From Anaeramoeba flamelloides (taxonomy: Eukaryota > Metamonada > Anaeramoebidae): DNA of 64,000 bases. Within the stretch, counting starts at the first letter, position 1, and each line of letters starts with the position of its first letter. Location: positions 5,103,501 to 5,167,500 of the forward strand of contig JANTQA010000063.1 in the NCBI GenBank assembly GCA_027625915.1, in the 5' to 3' direction. Positions 35,015-47,500 of the stretch are shown here, in pieces. The notes beneath the pieces are model-generated. The model saw only the letters and a program-made list of their open reading frames with translations, made no database searches and was not told where the DNA came from. The translations under genes were made by a program, and so were the position numbers.

Positions 35015-38000
35015 CTATAATTAAATAAGTATTAAAAAATAAAATAAAAAATAAATAATAATAAAAATAATTTATTCAATTTTTTTAACATTCAAATCAA
35101 TAAAAAGACAATAATAAAAATTCAATGAAATAGAAAATAAAAAAAACTAACCTTCAGGTACTTGGGATTTTTTTCGATATAAAACTTTTTCCTTGGCCTT
35201 TCTAAAATCTTCTTGTGTAACTTTCATTCTTCTCTCTCGTAAAGCTAATAAACCAGCTTCTGAACAAATTGCTTTGATATCTGCACCAGAAAGATCTTCC
35301 TTTGTCATAATAAATTCATCAAGTTTTACGTCTTCAGATAAAGTCATTTTACTTGTATGAATTTGGAAAATTTTTCTTTTTGTTTTAATTCCTGGCAATG
35401 GGAATTCAATTTTACGATCGATTCTACCTGGCCTAATTAATGCAGAATCTAAAGTTTCAATTCTATTAGTTGCAATAATGACTTTAACATCCCCTCTTGA
35501 ATCAAATCCATCCAATTGATTTAATAATTCAAGCATGGTTCTTTGAACCTCTCTTTGACCTCCAGAAGATGAATTGTATCTCTATAAATTTTTTTTTTTT
35601 AATTTTAAAAAGAATAAGGAAAAAAAAATTTGTTTTTAGTAAATGGAATAATAAAATAAAACTTTAAGAATAAAGTTTATTATTTAAAATTTTTTTTAAA
35701 AAAAAATTATTTGAAGAAAAATAAAAGAATCATGAAATTTTTTAAATATTTATTTTCATATAATATCCATTCAAACCCTTTAAACACAAGTAAATAACTT
35801 ACAAAAACTGCCCCCCTGCATCTAAAGAATTATTTTGATACAAAATATCATACATTGTCTTAGATCCCCCATTCCGTCTAATTTATTTATTTATTCTTTT
35901 AATTTTGTCTTATTTTCATTTGTTTTTGGAATATAAACTAAATTCCAAAAAATTGGACACAGTTTATACAGTTGAAAGAATAACAATACCACACTTTACA
36001 TTCAATTTGGAAATAATTTTGATTTGACAAACTATTTCATTTTTCTGTTGATTCTGTTTTGTTTTCATTTCCTTTTTTCCAGTTACGTAATCGGTTTCTT
36101 TAGATCTGGATAATTTTTTTCAATGATTAATAGAAGAGTAATGTTGACTTTGTTAAATCGAAAAATCACATACAATTAGTTGATGGTATCTAATCATTTT
36201 ATCGATTAACAATATTTGATGAAATTTCAACAAATTTACCAATACAATTTTTTCGAAAATGAACTCCAAGAAACTGGAAAAATGAACTCAAAAAAATCAA
36301 AAGTTTTGACTATAATATCATAGTCGAAGAATATATAGATGAATTACCGAGGAAAATGAAGATAAAAGAAATCTATGACATCACCATAGAATATCTTCTG
36401 ACCAACATGGCTCAACACGCAATTAGGAAAAAGGAGCTCAAGACAAAATAAAACCTATCAACAAATTCATTTAAACTAGAAAATTTCAGGTCTCTCACAA
36501 CAATTAGTTTAAACTCTTATTTTTTTCTACTCTTCGTTCTTTTCTTTCTATAACCCCCCCCCCCAATTCTTCATTTTTTTATTCTTTATTTTCTTTTTCT
36601 TTTTTTTGTAAAAAACTAAATCAAGATTCAAATACTTCTGATGACTGTATCTATTTAGATACTCTTTGAATTAGAATTCTCAAATCCAGTCACTTCAAAA
36701 TTCTCTCTTTAACAGATTAGATGAGGTTTCATCTAACCCTTAGCAATAAATCCAATAGAATTTTTTGTTCAGCCCATTTTCATTATTATGGAACACATAG
36801 ATTTTTATTTTTTCGTTTATTATTTTTTTCTTTCCACATTTAGATAAAAATGATTACATTTAAAACCATTAATACTAGGTAACGTAAATGTGGCTTAATA
36901 TTATGTTCGGAAAAATACAATAAATTGGGATTTTTCTTTGCCTATTTTTGATTTTGTGTCTGTATAAATTTTTGGAATGGGGTTTAGTTTATAATTCTAT
37001 TTTTATTTTTTTCCATTGTTTTCATGTTGAAATTTCCTTTTATTGGAGAAGAGTTTACAAAAAAAAAAGGAACAAGTTGTTGATTGTTAATACTGAGATA
37101 CTGAAGCACGAAAGTACGAGTAACTTGAAAATAAAAATAAAAAAGCAAAAACAAAAAATATAAAAAGGTTTTTAAAAAAACGAGATGAAAAAGAAAAAAG
37201 AAATTACCACAATTAAACAATGATCCCCCAAATGAACATTTCTGATCAATTTTCAGAATAAATTAAATCCAACAAAATTATCGTGGATGTGATTTTGGAT
37301 GTTCTTAATTAAAGATAGAATTTTTTTTTTTTTGATTTTTTTTACCAATTACTTCTTATAACTCTTTTTAAATTTCTTTATTTTATTTTTTTTTTTGTAG
37401 ATTTTTTATTTTTACTTTTTAACCATAAATACAACTTGGATATGGTCTTTTCCTTGAATAATCGTGAAACCTTTGATTTTACTCTTAAATTCCCTTTAAG
37501 GAAATTTAAGTAAAAGAAAATTTAGACTATAATTTTAAACTTCTTTAATAATAATAAGTAAATATTTTTTATATTTTTTAATTTCAAGATTTACTTAATA
37601 ACAATCATCCACTTAAAAACCAAAATAGTGATTATTTTGAGTTTCCTTTCTCTTAAACAAGCTGATTGTAACATCAATATATTTTCAAGATATAAAAAAT
37701 AATTCGTCAAAATAATCTCTTAGTTAATTTGGTTAATTTGTTTAAAAAAAAATTGAATTTTTTAGCAACTAATCTACATTTCGAGACTAATTTAAGAAAG
37801 ATTTTTTTTAAATTTGGAGTCTGAATATTGATAATTCAACCTTTAAATTTATGACGAAATGTAGATTTTTTTCTAAAATTCTTGGGTTTTATTCTAATAC
37901 AAGGATCATTCTTTACTTGATTAAGATCAACTTTTGGTAATATTTTACTAATCGAATTTTTAGAGGCATTTGGAGCACTAATATTATTTACATTCAATAA

Positions 38001-41000
38001 CACCAACATTTTAATTTTCGAATTCTCAGTGGTAGACGATAATCCCTTAAAAAAATATAAAAAAATACAGCAACTCCCTTGATTAAAAAGACTGAAAATA
38101 ACGTTTTCAATTTTTTTTAATACATTTAGAGGTACAAATGTGTTTCTACAGTTTTTGGATGTTAAACAGTTTTATTATTTATACTATTTTATGATCACAA
38201 ATCATTTTTTTTCTTTTTTATTGAACACTTAACATCTTAGAAAAACCAAAAAATAACTACTCAAAAAAAACCAAAAATCTATTGCTTTTTTCAAATCCCT
38301 AATTTATAACTAATTCTGTTTTAAAATTAGATTGTTAATACGGGTTGTAATAGTTTTTTTTTTTTTTCAAAAATGATTGATTGATTTTATTGCAAGAGAA
38401 GGAAAATGAAACTTCATATTTTTCCTTTTAGAAAAAGTAAATAAAATTTTCTTTTAAACTTAAAACTGAATTTGATATTCTTTTCAAATTTTAAAAACTG
38501 CTACTTTTTTTTTTTTTTTTTTTTTTTTATTTTTGAAGGGAGGAAATTAATTTTCTCTTACAGCCGTAATTTCTAAATTTTTGTTTAGAAATTTTAATAA
38601 CGAATCATGTTTTATTTTTTCATTAACCAATGACAAAATGAATAATGAATCTTTGTTTCGAATAATATCAAAGATATTATTCTTATTATTTTTGTTAATT
38701 TGAATTAGTTTTTTAATCCAAATTGTTCGATTTTTTTCATAGGATGGGCATTCCCATAAAAAAACTGCTACTTTTAAAAAAATTTCATTACTGGAACAAA
38801 ATAGAATAAAAAAAAATAGCTCAAGATCAAGACATGACAAAATTACAAAAACTTAAAAAGATTGAAAAAGGAATATTATTTCTTACTTTTCTACCAACTG
38901 CATCAATTTCATCAATGAAAACAATTGATGGCGCATTTTGATGTGCAACTTTAAATAATTCTCTTACGAGCTTTGGGCCTTCCCCTGAATATTTTTGAAT
39001 TAATTCAGAACCAACAACTCTTAAAAATGTTGCACTTGTGGAATTTGCAACAGCTTTTGCAAGAAGAGTTTTTCCAGTTCCTAAATTTGGAATTAAAAGT
39101 TATTTGTTTTGATAAATTTAACAAGCAAAGTCAGATTTAATTTGTTTTGTCAAATAAAGAATAAGAGATGAATGAGACAAAAATTTATATAAAATAAAAA
39201 CACCCATCTTGAAACATTTAAAAAATGTTAATAGTTAAATTTAAATAAACTATCAAAAATTTTTTTTTTTTTTTTTTACAGCTTGCTTTGTGTTTTGTGT
39301 TGTCACGAATTCTTTGTAGAGGGAAAATATGGCTAATAGTGTTAATTTTTTATCATTTAAAATACAAAATTTTGAAATAAGAGATAAATATCCTACTTTT
39401 CAACAAAAAGATTCTTTTTTTTAATCAAACCACTTGTAACCAAACCTCCTGAATGAATACAATTTTTGTTATCAAAGGATCATTTCTTCAAAAAGCAAAA
39501 TGTGTTTTTTTTTCTTGATAGAATTGTTAAAATTTCTTAAAAAAAACTTGGAAATCATTTATTTTTCTATCTTTTCCTTTCATTATTGGCATTTGAAATT
39601 TAAATGGGATAGAGATTTCTATCTCATGATCTTTTTACAATTCATTATAATTCCCTTTATTTAGTATTGTCAGTTATACCAAAATATATCAACACAAACA
39701 ATAAAAGATTCAAAGAAAAATGAAATCAACAATTTTCAATTTTGTTACGTCGAATTGAATAGAGTAAAAAAAAAAAAAAAAAAAAAGAATTGAAATGAAA
39801 ATTTTTTTCCTCTTTTAAAATTAAAATACCAGATTACAGTTATTTTAAAAAGGTGAGTACTAAAAACTTTTAAAAAGTCTCGCTCAAACTTCGTAAAAGA
39901 AGTAAGCCAGGCAGTTTGAATAATATATTTTGGTGTTTTTGGTACTCAATTTTTTAAAATAGATGTAATTTTTTGTATTTTTTAATCAGAGTTCACATTT
40001 TGATTCTTTTTTGAAAAAAACCTAAAAATAATTCTAATTTTGGTTTCAATAGAATCTAATAAATCTTTTTTTATTCCAATGATTTGTCTCAACTTATTTC
40101 TGATTTAAATTTGGTTTTTAATAGAACGCCATCATTCTCAAAAATTAATAAATAGACTTTGTAAAAATTATCAGAAAGAATTTCATGATTACAAAAAAAA
40201 TAAATATTTTTGAGGTTATTCTTCTTGAGATTGTATTTTTAATCATCTTTTCGTCAATCCTGATATTTTTGCAGTTTATTCCCCGGAAGAAAATTATTTT
40301 ACATTGAAATGGAATCAAAAGAATCTTTTTTTTTTTTAATAGAGTTTTGATACCAAATAAAAAATTCAATTTTTGATTTAATGGAATCATTGAAAAAATA
40401 ATTTTTAATGTTTTTGAAAAATTATACTTAAAAGGGACTTCAACAAGAAGAAAATGTTTAATAAAACCAATTCCATTGAAATCATTTGAATATGACGATT
40501 CCAAATTTTAAAATTTTTGTGATTCTAAAAATTCCAAACAATGGGATCATTTTGGTAACTCTGTTTTTAATTTTTTTTCTTATATAGTAGTGAAAAAAAT
40601 ACCTGACATGAAAAAAATCCCGGAAAAGATTTTTAATTTTGGACATTAGCAAAATTGTTGTGTAATTGCAAATATTTTAAATCAAATCCTTTTTTTTAAG
40701 AATCAAACTTTTGAAATTATAACTCACCCACTTATTAGAATGATGACTAATGAAATTACACTTGTTCAAAGCACTATTCAATCAATCAAAAATAAGAATA
40801 AAAATTATCATTTTCCAAACTCTTAGCAATCCTCTATAAAACCCGATTGTTTTTCAAAAAAAGGTAGATCTACTTTTGGTTATCAAACAATTACTTGAGT
40901 ATTCTATATTTACCTTACTTTATTGAACTTTAGGGGGGGGTTATTACTTAGGCTCATAAAAAAATTGGTTATTTATAAAAAGGATTTGATTTAAAATAAA

Positions 41001-42442
41001 AGAAATTACACAACAATTTTGCTAATATTAACAATTAAAAATCTTGTCAGGGATTATTTTCATGTCAGGTATTTTTTTCACTACAATACTTTGGGTCAGA
41101 GAAATAAAGAATTAATTTAGAATCTAAACTCATGGTAATTATTGTATAAAATCGCGTTTACCAAGTTTTTAGAATAATTTAGAAGAAATTTGTGCTACTT
41201 TGAATGTTTCTATTCAAAAAATTTTTTATTTGGGGTGTCTGCGAAAAAAGAAAAGAATAACAAATCCAATTAAACAAATAAATTGAAAATTTTACCTGGT
41301 GGACCATATAGAATTACACCCTTTGGTGGATTGATTCCAATGTCTTCATATAACTCAGGCTTTGTTAAAGGCAACTCTACTGTTTCTTTAATTTCCTGTA
41401 TCTGTTTTTCCAGTCCGCCAATGTCTGCAAATGTTTCTGTTGGCTTTTTATCAATTTTCATCACGCTTACCATTGGATCTTCGTCTTCTTGTAAGACACC
41501 AACAACAGCCATTAACTTATTGTGTAAAAGAACAGTGCAACCTGGATCAAGTAAATTTCGATCAACACACCTTTTTGTTTTAATAAAAGAACATAAAGTC
41601 AATGTAAAAAATGTAAATTTAGGCGAATTGTTTGTGTTCAAAAAGAGAGAGAAGTTAACGAGACTTTTTTTTTTGTATAACTACAAAAAGAAAAAAAACA
41701 AAAAGAATTATTATTTGTTTTCTTTTGATTATAAAAAAAAAAAAAAATATTAAAAAAAAAGAATTTGATAAATTGAATAAAAAAAAGTTTTGAACTCTTT
41801 TTTTTTATTTTAAAATCCTTTTTTTTTCTAAATATTTGTTTTGTGTTTATTCCTTTTTTGTTCTTAATTCCTTTTTTATTGTTCATTTTTCTGATACTTC
41901 GTTTTCTTCTTGTGTTTAATTAATTTTTTTGAACTTGAAGCATTTGTATTTTGTTTGTTTGTCTTTTTGATAGAGTCAAAATTAAAAATTAAATAATACC
42001 TTAGAATGGGAACATAATAAGCAGGAGTCATTCCTGAAGAAACAATTGCGTGATCGTCGTCTATTAATTCTTCAAGTGTACCGACTTGCATTGGTGATCC
42101 TCGAAGATGATTCATTTCTTCAATTAATGCGTTTTCTGTTTCTTCCTTTTTTGGTTTATACAATGATGAATTTTGAATAAATTCCTGTTCCATAAGCAAA
42201 TAATCTTTAATTCTTTCTTGTTTAAGTAACCTTAGTTTACATTTTGTATGAGGTTTAATTTCTGGAAGCTTGTTTGGGTTTCTGTGCCCTTTAATTTTTT
42301 TAATACGATGACCTACATCGGTTGCCTTTTTGCGATTTGGTGGTTTTTTTTTATCATCTTTTTTTCCACCTTGACCTCCTTGACCTCCTTGGCCACCTTG
42401 GCCACCTTGCCCACTTGGAAGGTTTCCTTGTAAATTACCCAT
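35001..42442 (-). CDS. PSMC1: 26S proteasome regulatory ATPase subunit 4 (Rpt2/PSMC1), five exons
   Basis: One of the six AAA ATPases that unfold substrates and open the 20S gate. Exons: 42442-42000, 41570-41296, 39080-38887, 35581-35152 and 35014-35001. All join in phase to give 451 residues, close to the usual 440. MGNLQGN at the start fits N-myristoylation of Rpt2. A Gly-Gln repeat (about 12-26) and Lys-rich stretch follow, then the coiled-coil and OB region ([11 protein letters not shown]). The AAA module has Walker A GPPGTGKT (237-244, split by intron 2), Walker B IVFIDEID, sensor IATNR, and arginine-finger region [11 protein letters not shown]. The last exon adds LYL, completing the Rpt2 C-terminal HbYX-type motif that docks into the 20S ring. 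It is divergently transcribed from the NAD kinase gene. Identification is secure; exon ends were placed by GT-AG sites and phase. Confidence 0.96.
36180..36455 (+). pseudogene. Degenerate coding-like block, unrecognised
   Basis: The plus-strand reading contains [15 protein letters not shown], then [39 protein letters not shown] and [13 protein letters not shown] before a stop. Composition is more balanced than the surroundings, with at least one interruption. It sits antisense within PSMC1 intron 3, so it is probably an inserted gene fragment. A distant resemblance to a minus-strand block near 54200-54850 (DVTIEYL) hints at a repeated element. Family unknown. Confidence 0.4.
37430..37565 (+). 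mobile_element. LINE family, 5'-truncated 3' end
   Basis: The TTTTCCTTGAATAATCGTGAAA and ATTTTACTCTTAAATTCCCTT blocks match the tail of the copy at 3655-3900, followed by a decayed version of the terminal palindrome and an A-rich end. Confidence 0.55.
38547..38775 (-). mobile_element. LINE family, 5'-truncated 3' end (ORF still partly open)
   Basis: The minus-strand ORF contains [19 protein letters not shown], then [16 protein letters not shown] and [11 protein letters not shown]. This is the post-RT C-terminal segment of LINE proteins and parallels the 23850-25769 element. It is the best-preserved copy of this segment. Confidence 0.68.
39081..41295 (-). other. Intron 2 of PSMC1 (2.2 kb), interrupting Walker A
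   Basis: Its donor GTAAAA and acceptor TTTAG lie within a Gly codon of GPPGTGKT. It holds a MITE (40587-41084) and otherwise AT-rich sequence. The 119-codon minus-strand ORF at 40145-40504 is hydrophobic and compositionally biased, and is not called. Confidence 0.75.
40587..41084. mobile_element. MITE family F, copy 1 (about 498 bp)
   Basis: The tips are GTAGTGAAAAAAATACCTGA and the inverse. The arms are about 105 bp with few differences. The interior block TTATTAGAATGATGACTAATG is shared with the MITE at 48831-49288, whose tips differ. No ORF. Confidence 0.7.
41571..41999 (-). other. Intron 1 of PSMC1 (429 bp)
   Basis: Donor GTATTA after CCCATTCTAAG, acceptor AAAACAAAAAG before GTGTGTTGATCG. 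The phase restores [15 protein letters not shown], matching the Rpt2 family. The acceptor is preceded by A-rich rather than pyrimidine-rich sequence. Confidence 0.8.
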
Positions 42443-44504
42443 TTAAATTAGTTGTTTTGTTAATTGTTATTTTTAAATTTCAAACAGAAATTGGAAAAAA
42501 TGATTTGTTTTCAATGTTTAATACTTTTAAAAATCTCCGAAATTTACTAAAATTTTTCGCTTTAAAAACACATTTCGGCTTTAAAAGTGTAGGAAAGTAT
42601 TTGAAAGCTTTACAAATATATTGAAAGTGTTTGAAAGTTTGAAAAGGCTAAAAGCTTTTGAAAATTCTGGAGATTTTTTGTAGTGAATTTTGAAAGAAAA
42701 AAACTAGTACAAGTCATAGAAGGAAAAATTCCAAAAGCTTTCAAAAAACTTGAATAAATCAACACAATTTTGAATATTGAAAAATTTTTAAGGTGGTTGA
42801 ACTATCTCTTAGATAAGAATTAAATTGATGTTTTAATTTTCGAGAATGTATTTAAAATAAAGAGAACAAAAAAATCTAATTTGTCTTTCAAAATAAAAAA
42901 GTGTTTTTTTATTATAGAAGACCTATACATCAACCGATCCAAGAAACCAATAATAAATCCTAAATAAATATGGTATTGGTTTCTTAAAGTTCTATTATTT
43001 AAAAAGAAATTCTAAAAATGAAGGATCCAATACAAAATTCATCTCAAAAAATAGAGTAAATTAGATATGACAAACATTTTCTTATCAAAAAAATCAAAAA
43101 ACAAAACAAAAAAAATTGAGAAAATTATGAAAAATTTTCATCAAATTGCATTCCTAATTTAAATTTTAAAAAAATAACCAGAGGTTTACTTTCAAAATTG
43201 ATTAGAACTTGGAAACACTATTTGATATTCTATTGGATGTTGCATTGGGACAAGAAGTAAAAAAAAGCAGGTATTTTATTTTGAAACATGGATTATATTT
43301 GTTGTACATACATTATTTTGATCACTGTAGACTATAAAATTTCGGAATTATTGCAAAAATTATTAAACATTTTTGGAAGAAACTTCCGAGTTCAGTTTAT
43401 ACTCCAAAAAGTGTCATATTTTTTGGTTAGATTACTAGTTTATGAAATAAAGTTTTTCAAATTAAAATATCGATTTTTACAAGTTACCATCAAGAAACAA
43501 TTAAATTATGTACGAATTTTTCACTTTTTAAAAATTCCACTTTAAACAAATTCAACTATTTAATAAGAGATCTTTGTTAAAAAAATTACTTTAAAGATAT
43601 TTTAAAATGTAAGTTGAAAAATCCAATTTTCGTACTAAGATTTTTTTTCAATCTAATAGTGATATATTAGAAAAAATGTGTTTCATAGCTACGAGGTTAT
43701 TTTTTATATTTCAAAAGCACTTTAAATCTAATATATATATAAATATATTTTAAAATGAAAAATCAATTATTTTGATAATATAAAGCTTTATTAAAATTAA
43801 ATAGAAACAAATAAATTTTTTTGATTTTTTGGTTAAATTTTATTGAGTTATCTGTTTATCTAGACAGTCAATAGATTTTACAAATAATAAAATACAAAAC
43901 CTCAAGAAAACCTAGGTGCTTGGCAGCACGTGACTGGCATTTTATATTAACTTTTCCAAGATTCAAAAGAATAGAGTTAAAGCCGGGATTTTACTAAATT
44001 CGTTGAAATTCTGGAAAAGCTAGGATACTTTCGTTAACTTTTCCAGGATTCAAACGAAAATCAAATAAAATCATAAAGATATTTGAATAATAAATGGGAA
44101 AAAATTTCCAAGTTATTTTTCTTTTTTTATTTGAGTAACAAAGAGAGTTTTTTTATGAAATAGATTAAAAATTGTGATATATATTTATTTGTTTTCTTTT
44201 TATTTGTGTGATATATTTGTAGTTTGAAGATGAATGAAGAACCCTAAGTGAAAGGAATTTGGTATTCTTGTATAGATAATTTACTGCAAGTTTAACCCAT
44301 CCAAATTTCAAATACAAGCAGTTTTTTAACTCTTCTTTTGGTTTTTGGAAAAATGAGTACATTTTCTTGAGGTTTTCCAGAATTCAAAAAGAATAGAGAA
44401 AATTTCAAACAATTTTATCTATTCTGTTACAGTTAAGCCAAAAATTATTAATTTCTGAAATTCGCATTAAATTTTTCATTTTTCCAAATTTTCATTTTTT
44501 TAAA
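42443..44504. other. Divergent intergenic region between PSMC1 and NAD kinase
   Basis: About 2 kb between two start codons facing away from each other. It holds a segment (43540-43800) that recurs inverted near 47150-47400 (GAGATCTTTG and AAGTTGAAAAATCCAATTTT blocks), plus hairpin cassettes at 43830-44060 and 44345-44430. The 85-codon ORF at 43288 has no recognised domain. No promoter motif can be named with confidence. Confidence 0.5.
43830..44060. repeat. Hairpin-cassette cluster 3
   Basis: AAATTTTATTGAGTTATCTG with ACCTCAAGAAAACCTAG, then CTTTTCCAAGATTCAAAAGAATAG facing ATTCGTTGAAATTCTGGAAAAG and a second partial ACTTTTCCAGGATTCAAACG. It contains the AAGTGCC-like junction in decayed form (TGCTTGGCAGCACGTG). 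A half-cassette is also at 44345-44430. Confidence 0.55.
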
Positions 44505-47500
44505 ATGTCAACTGTGGTTGTGAATAATTCACAAGCAAAAGACAAAGAAAATCAAAAAGGAAAACTTTTGGTCACAATTCAAAAAGTAAAAACAAAAAAA
44601 ACGATCCAAAATGATGATAATGAAAAAAAAAAAAAAAAGCATCACCATCACCGCCAAAGTAAAAAACACCACCACAGAAGAAGCCGAGTACACCACAAAA
44701 GAGGACACAACAAAAGGTATCATCACAGGTTGCGTAAAGAATTAAAACAACAACAAAAAATGAAAAAACTGGATAAAATGGAATACCGAAAATCTCTGAA
44801 AAAAAGAGTCAAAGAAAAAAAGAATCTTGTATTACAAAAGAATTTCCAATTGGAAAGAAAACCATTACCAAAATCAAAAACCATTTCAAAAACACAAACA
44901 ACCAAAAAAGAAAAACCAAAAAAAAAAGGATCTTTTGATGAAATATCAAGCCCCAAGGTGAGGATCAATGTGATTAAAACAAACAACTCCAAGAAGGAGA
45001 AATCTGTGGACAACTACTTTTTAAGAGGTAACGATTTTATACATCCTCTTTCTGCTCGTAACGAATTGAAGCTTGATTGGAAAACAAAACCAAAAACAGT
45101 CCTTTTAATAAAACAGAGAGGCGACACCGAAACAACAAAGTTAATGTCCAAAATGCTAAAATTATTAACCTTTGCATACCAAATAAACGTCTTAATTGAG
45201 CCATCAGCAAAAGAAGATTTTCCTGATTATGAGTGTTTTGATACGAGTATGAAAATTTCCTCTTTCTTTCTTATTTTTTTTTATAGTTTTATTTGTTTCT
45301 CGAGTTCTTGCCACTCAAAGCATTTTTTAGTCGCTTTTTAAACGCGATCTGAAAATTTTCGTTTCGCTTTTAACTATTTTTGCTTCAGATCAACAGTAAT
45401 ATGTTTCAATGATTTTCCAAGGATTTCTATTTTATGGGTGATGGCTTGAGTTAATTTTGTTTCGATATCTTTCGCTACAATTTTGGGATTTTTTATTTTT
45501 TCGAATTTTCAGTAGTCGACACCAAAAATAATATTGACTCTGATGTGAAAACTCTTATTTTCCAATTAAAAAATGAAAATTTTTCGTTCACATTCCAAAA
45601 TATTTTTATAGTTAATAAGTTGAAGAAAATCCAAAGATCTTTACAACATCGTTGAGAAATGATATTTTTAGACAATAAATTAAACTTCCTGAGTTAACTC
45701 TAAGACAAAATTTTTACTCTGCTAATTTGATTGTAGCTGTAATAATTAGTATTCATTATAGAAATGGAAATAAAAATTTTCATTTATTAATTGGAAAATA
45801 ACAGTATTAAAAATTGAATGTGAATTGTTGATCAATAAACGAATCAAGAAAAAAAATTTCAAACATACAGTCAGTTCCGCTTTTAAGACACAAACTTTCA
45901 ACAACATTTTAGGACATAAAAAAATCTTTAATTAAGGAACATTTTTCTTAATTTTTTTTTTACAATTTATTTTACAAGAATTTGAATTTTGTGCCTTAAT
46001 TTGAGATTTTTTATTGTACCTTAATTTTCCTTGAAAGTTTGTGTCTTAAAAGTGAAACTGACTTTAATAAACTGAAACTTTTTTTGCTTATTGTGGAAAC
46101 ATAATTAAAAATCTATTAATTTGGAATTGAATGAAGGCCACTTGTTGAAATTTGAATTTAAAAAGGTTAAAAAAGTTTAGGTACTCTGTTTTTTGATCAT
46201 AAAAGATCTATATAAATTAGATTTGTTTTGAAAAACGAAATGTCTTGAAATACTAGAATTTTTCGAAAAATAAGTGGGTATTTATTTTTTTTGGAAGAAT
46301 TATTTTAGAAAAACATTCTTAAAATTTCAAATTCTAAACAACAAAAAGGCTATTTAGTTTAGAGTTAGACTGGAAAACATTATTTAATTGTATTTTTTTG
46401 AAGTAAATTTTCTATTTAAAAATGAAATCTTTAATAGACAACGGGTATTTGGTACTCATTTTCATTAATTAGTACCACTTTTTGAGACCATTTGTTACCA
46501 AGTGGGTTTTAAAAATTACAAATCCACACCGGGAATAAAACGATTGGTAGATTGAATGATTGTTAGTAATTATATTTTATCTTTTTTTGGTTGAATAAAA
46601 TAACAAAAAAGAGAAATTTAATTACTAAACTCATAGTAAGAAGAGGATAATTTCTTTTTGTTTTTAAAATTGTTTTGTTTTGGTGGTGTATATTCCACTC
46701 TGTACATAAAAAAACAGGAGTTGAATTTTTTAAAGAAAAAAAATTCAAATAAAATTTCAATTATTGAAAAAAAATAAAAAGTTTTTTTATATTTCTCAAA
46801 TTAAAAAAAACCTAACGAAAGTGTCCGTCAGGTGCCGTAGAGTGCCTAGGTTTTCTTGAGGTTTTCTATTTTTATTTGTGAAATCTATCGATATACCAAA
46901 TAAACAGAAAACTCAAGAAAAGCTAACGGCGATTTTCCAGAATTCAAAAGAATAGAGAAAAATCATAGATTTTACTCAATTCTTTTAAATTCTAGAAAAG
47001 CTAACGGTGATTGTTGAGGTTTTTTTAATTTTTGAAATTAAAAAGAAAATTTTTTAAATTTTCTTTTTATTACAAAAAGTAAAAAAAACTAAACGAAAAA
47101 TCAAAAAAAAAATCTTTTTTTCAATTTATATCAATAAATAATTCCATAATAGTCAAAATAATTGAATATCCATTTGAAAGATATTTATCAGATTTAAAAT
47201 GCTTTTAAAATATATGATTATATTCCCTTAACTGTGAAAAAAAAAATAATAAATTTTTTACTATTAAATTTAAAAAAAATATTAATAGAACCTGTAAAAT
47301 TGGATTTTTCAACTTAAATTGTAAAATATCTTTAAAAATATTTATTGATCAAAGATCTCTTGTTAGCCAATTGTGTTTATTATAATTGAAGTTATTAAAA
47401 AGTGAAAAATTAGAAAATGTTTATTTTTTTTTTGAAAAAATTTTTTCACCATAGTGAGGAGAAAAGCAATTTTCTCTCTTCAAAAATAAAAAAAAAGAAA

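Larger units (their letters stand above)
35582..38886 (-). other. Intron 3 of PSMC1 (3.3 kb) with transposon debris
   Basis: It is bounded by GTAAGA and TTTATAG. It holds two LINE 3' ends (37430-37565 plus strand, 38547-38775 minus strand), a plus-strand coding-like block at 36180-36455, an 11-C run at 36554-36564, and long T runs near 38508. The remainder shows nothing recognisable. Confidence 0.7.

Noticed and set aside
40145-40504. 119-codon minus-strand ORF in PSMC1 intron 2
   Set aside because: Ile/Phe/Lys-rich throughout, no recognised domain, lies wholly within a well-supported intron.
43288-43545. 85-codon ORF between PSMC1 and NAD kinase
   Set aside because: No domain; adjoins repeated sequence; biased composition.
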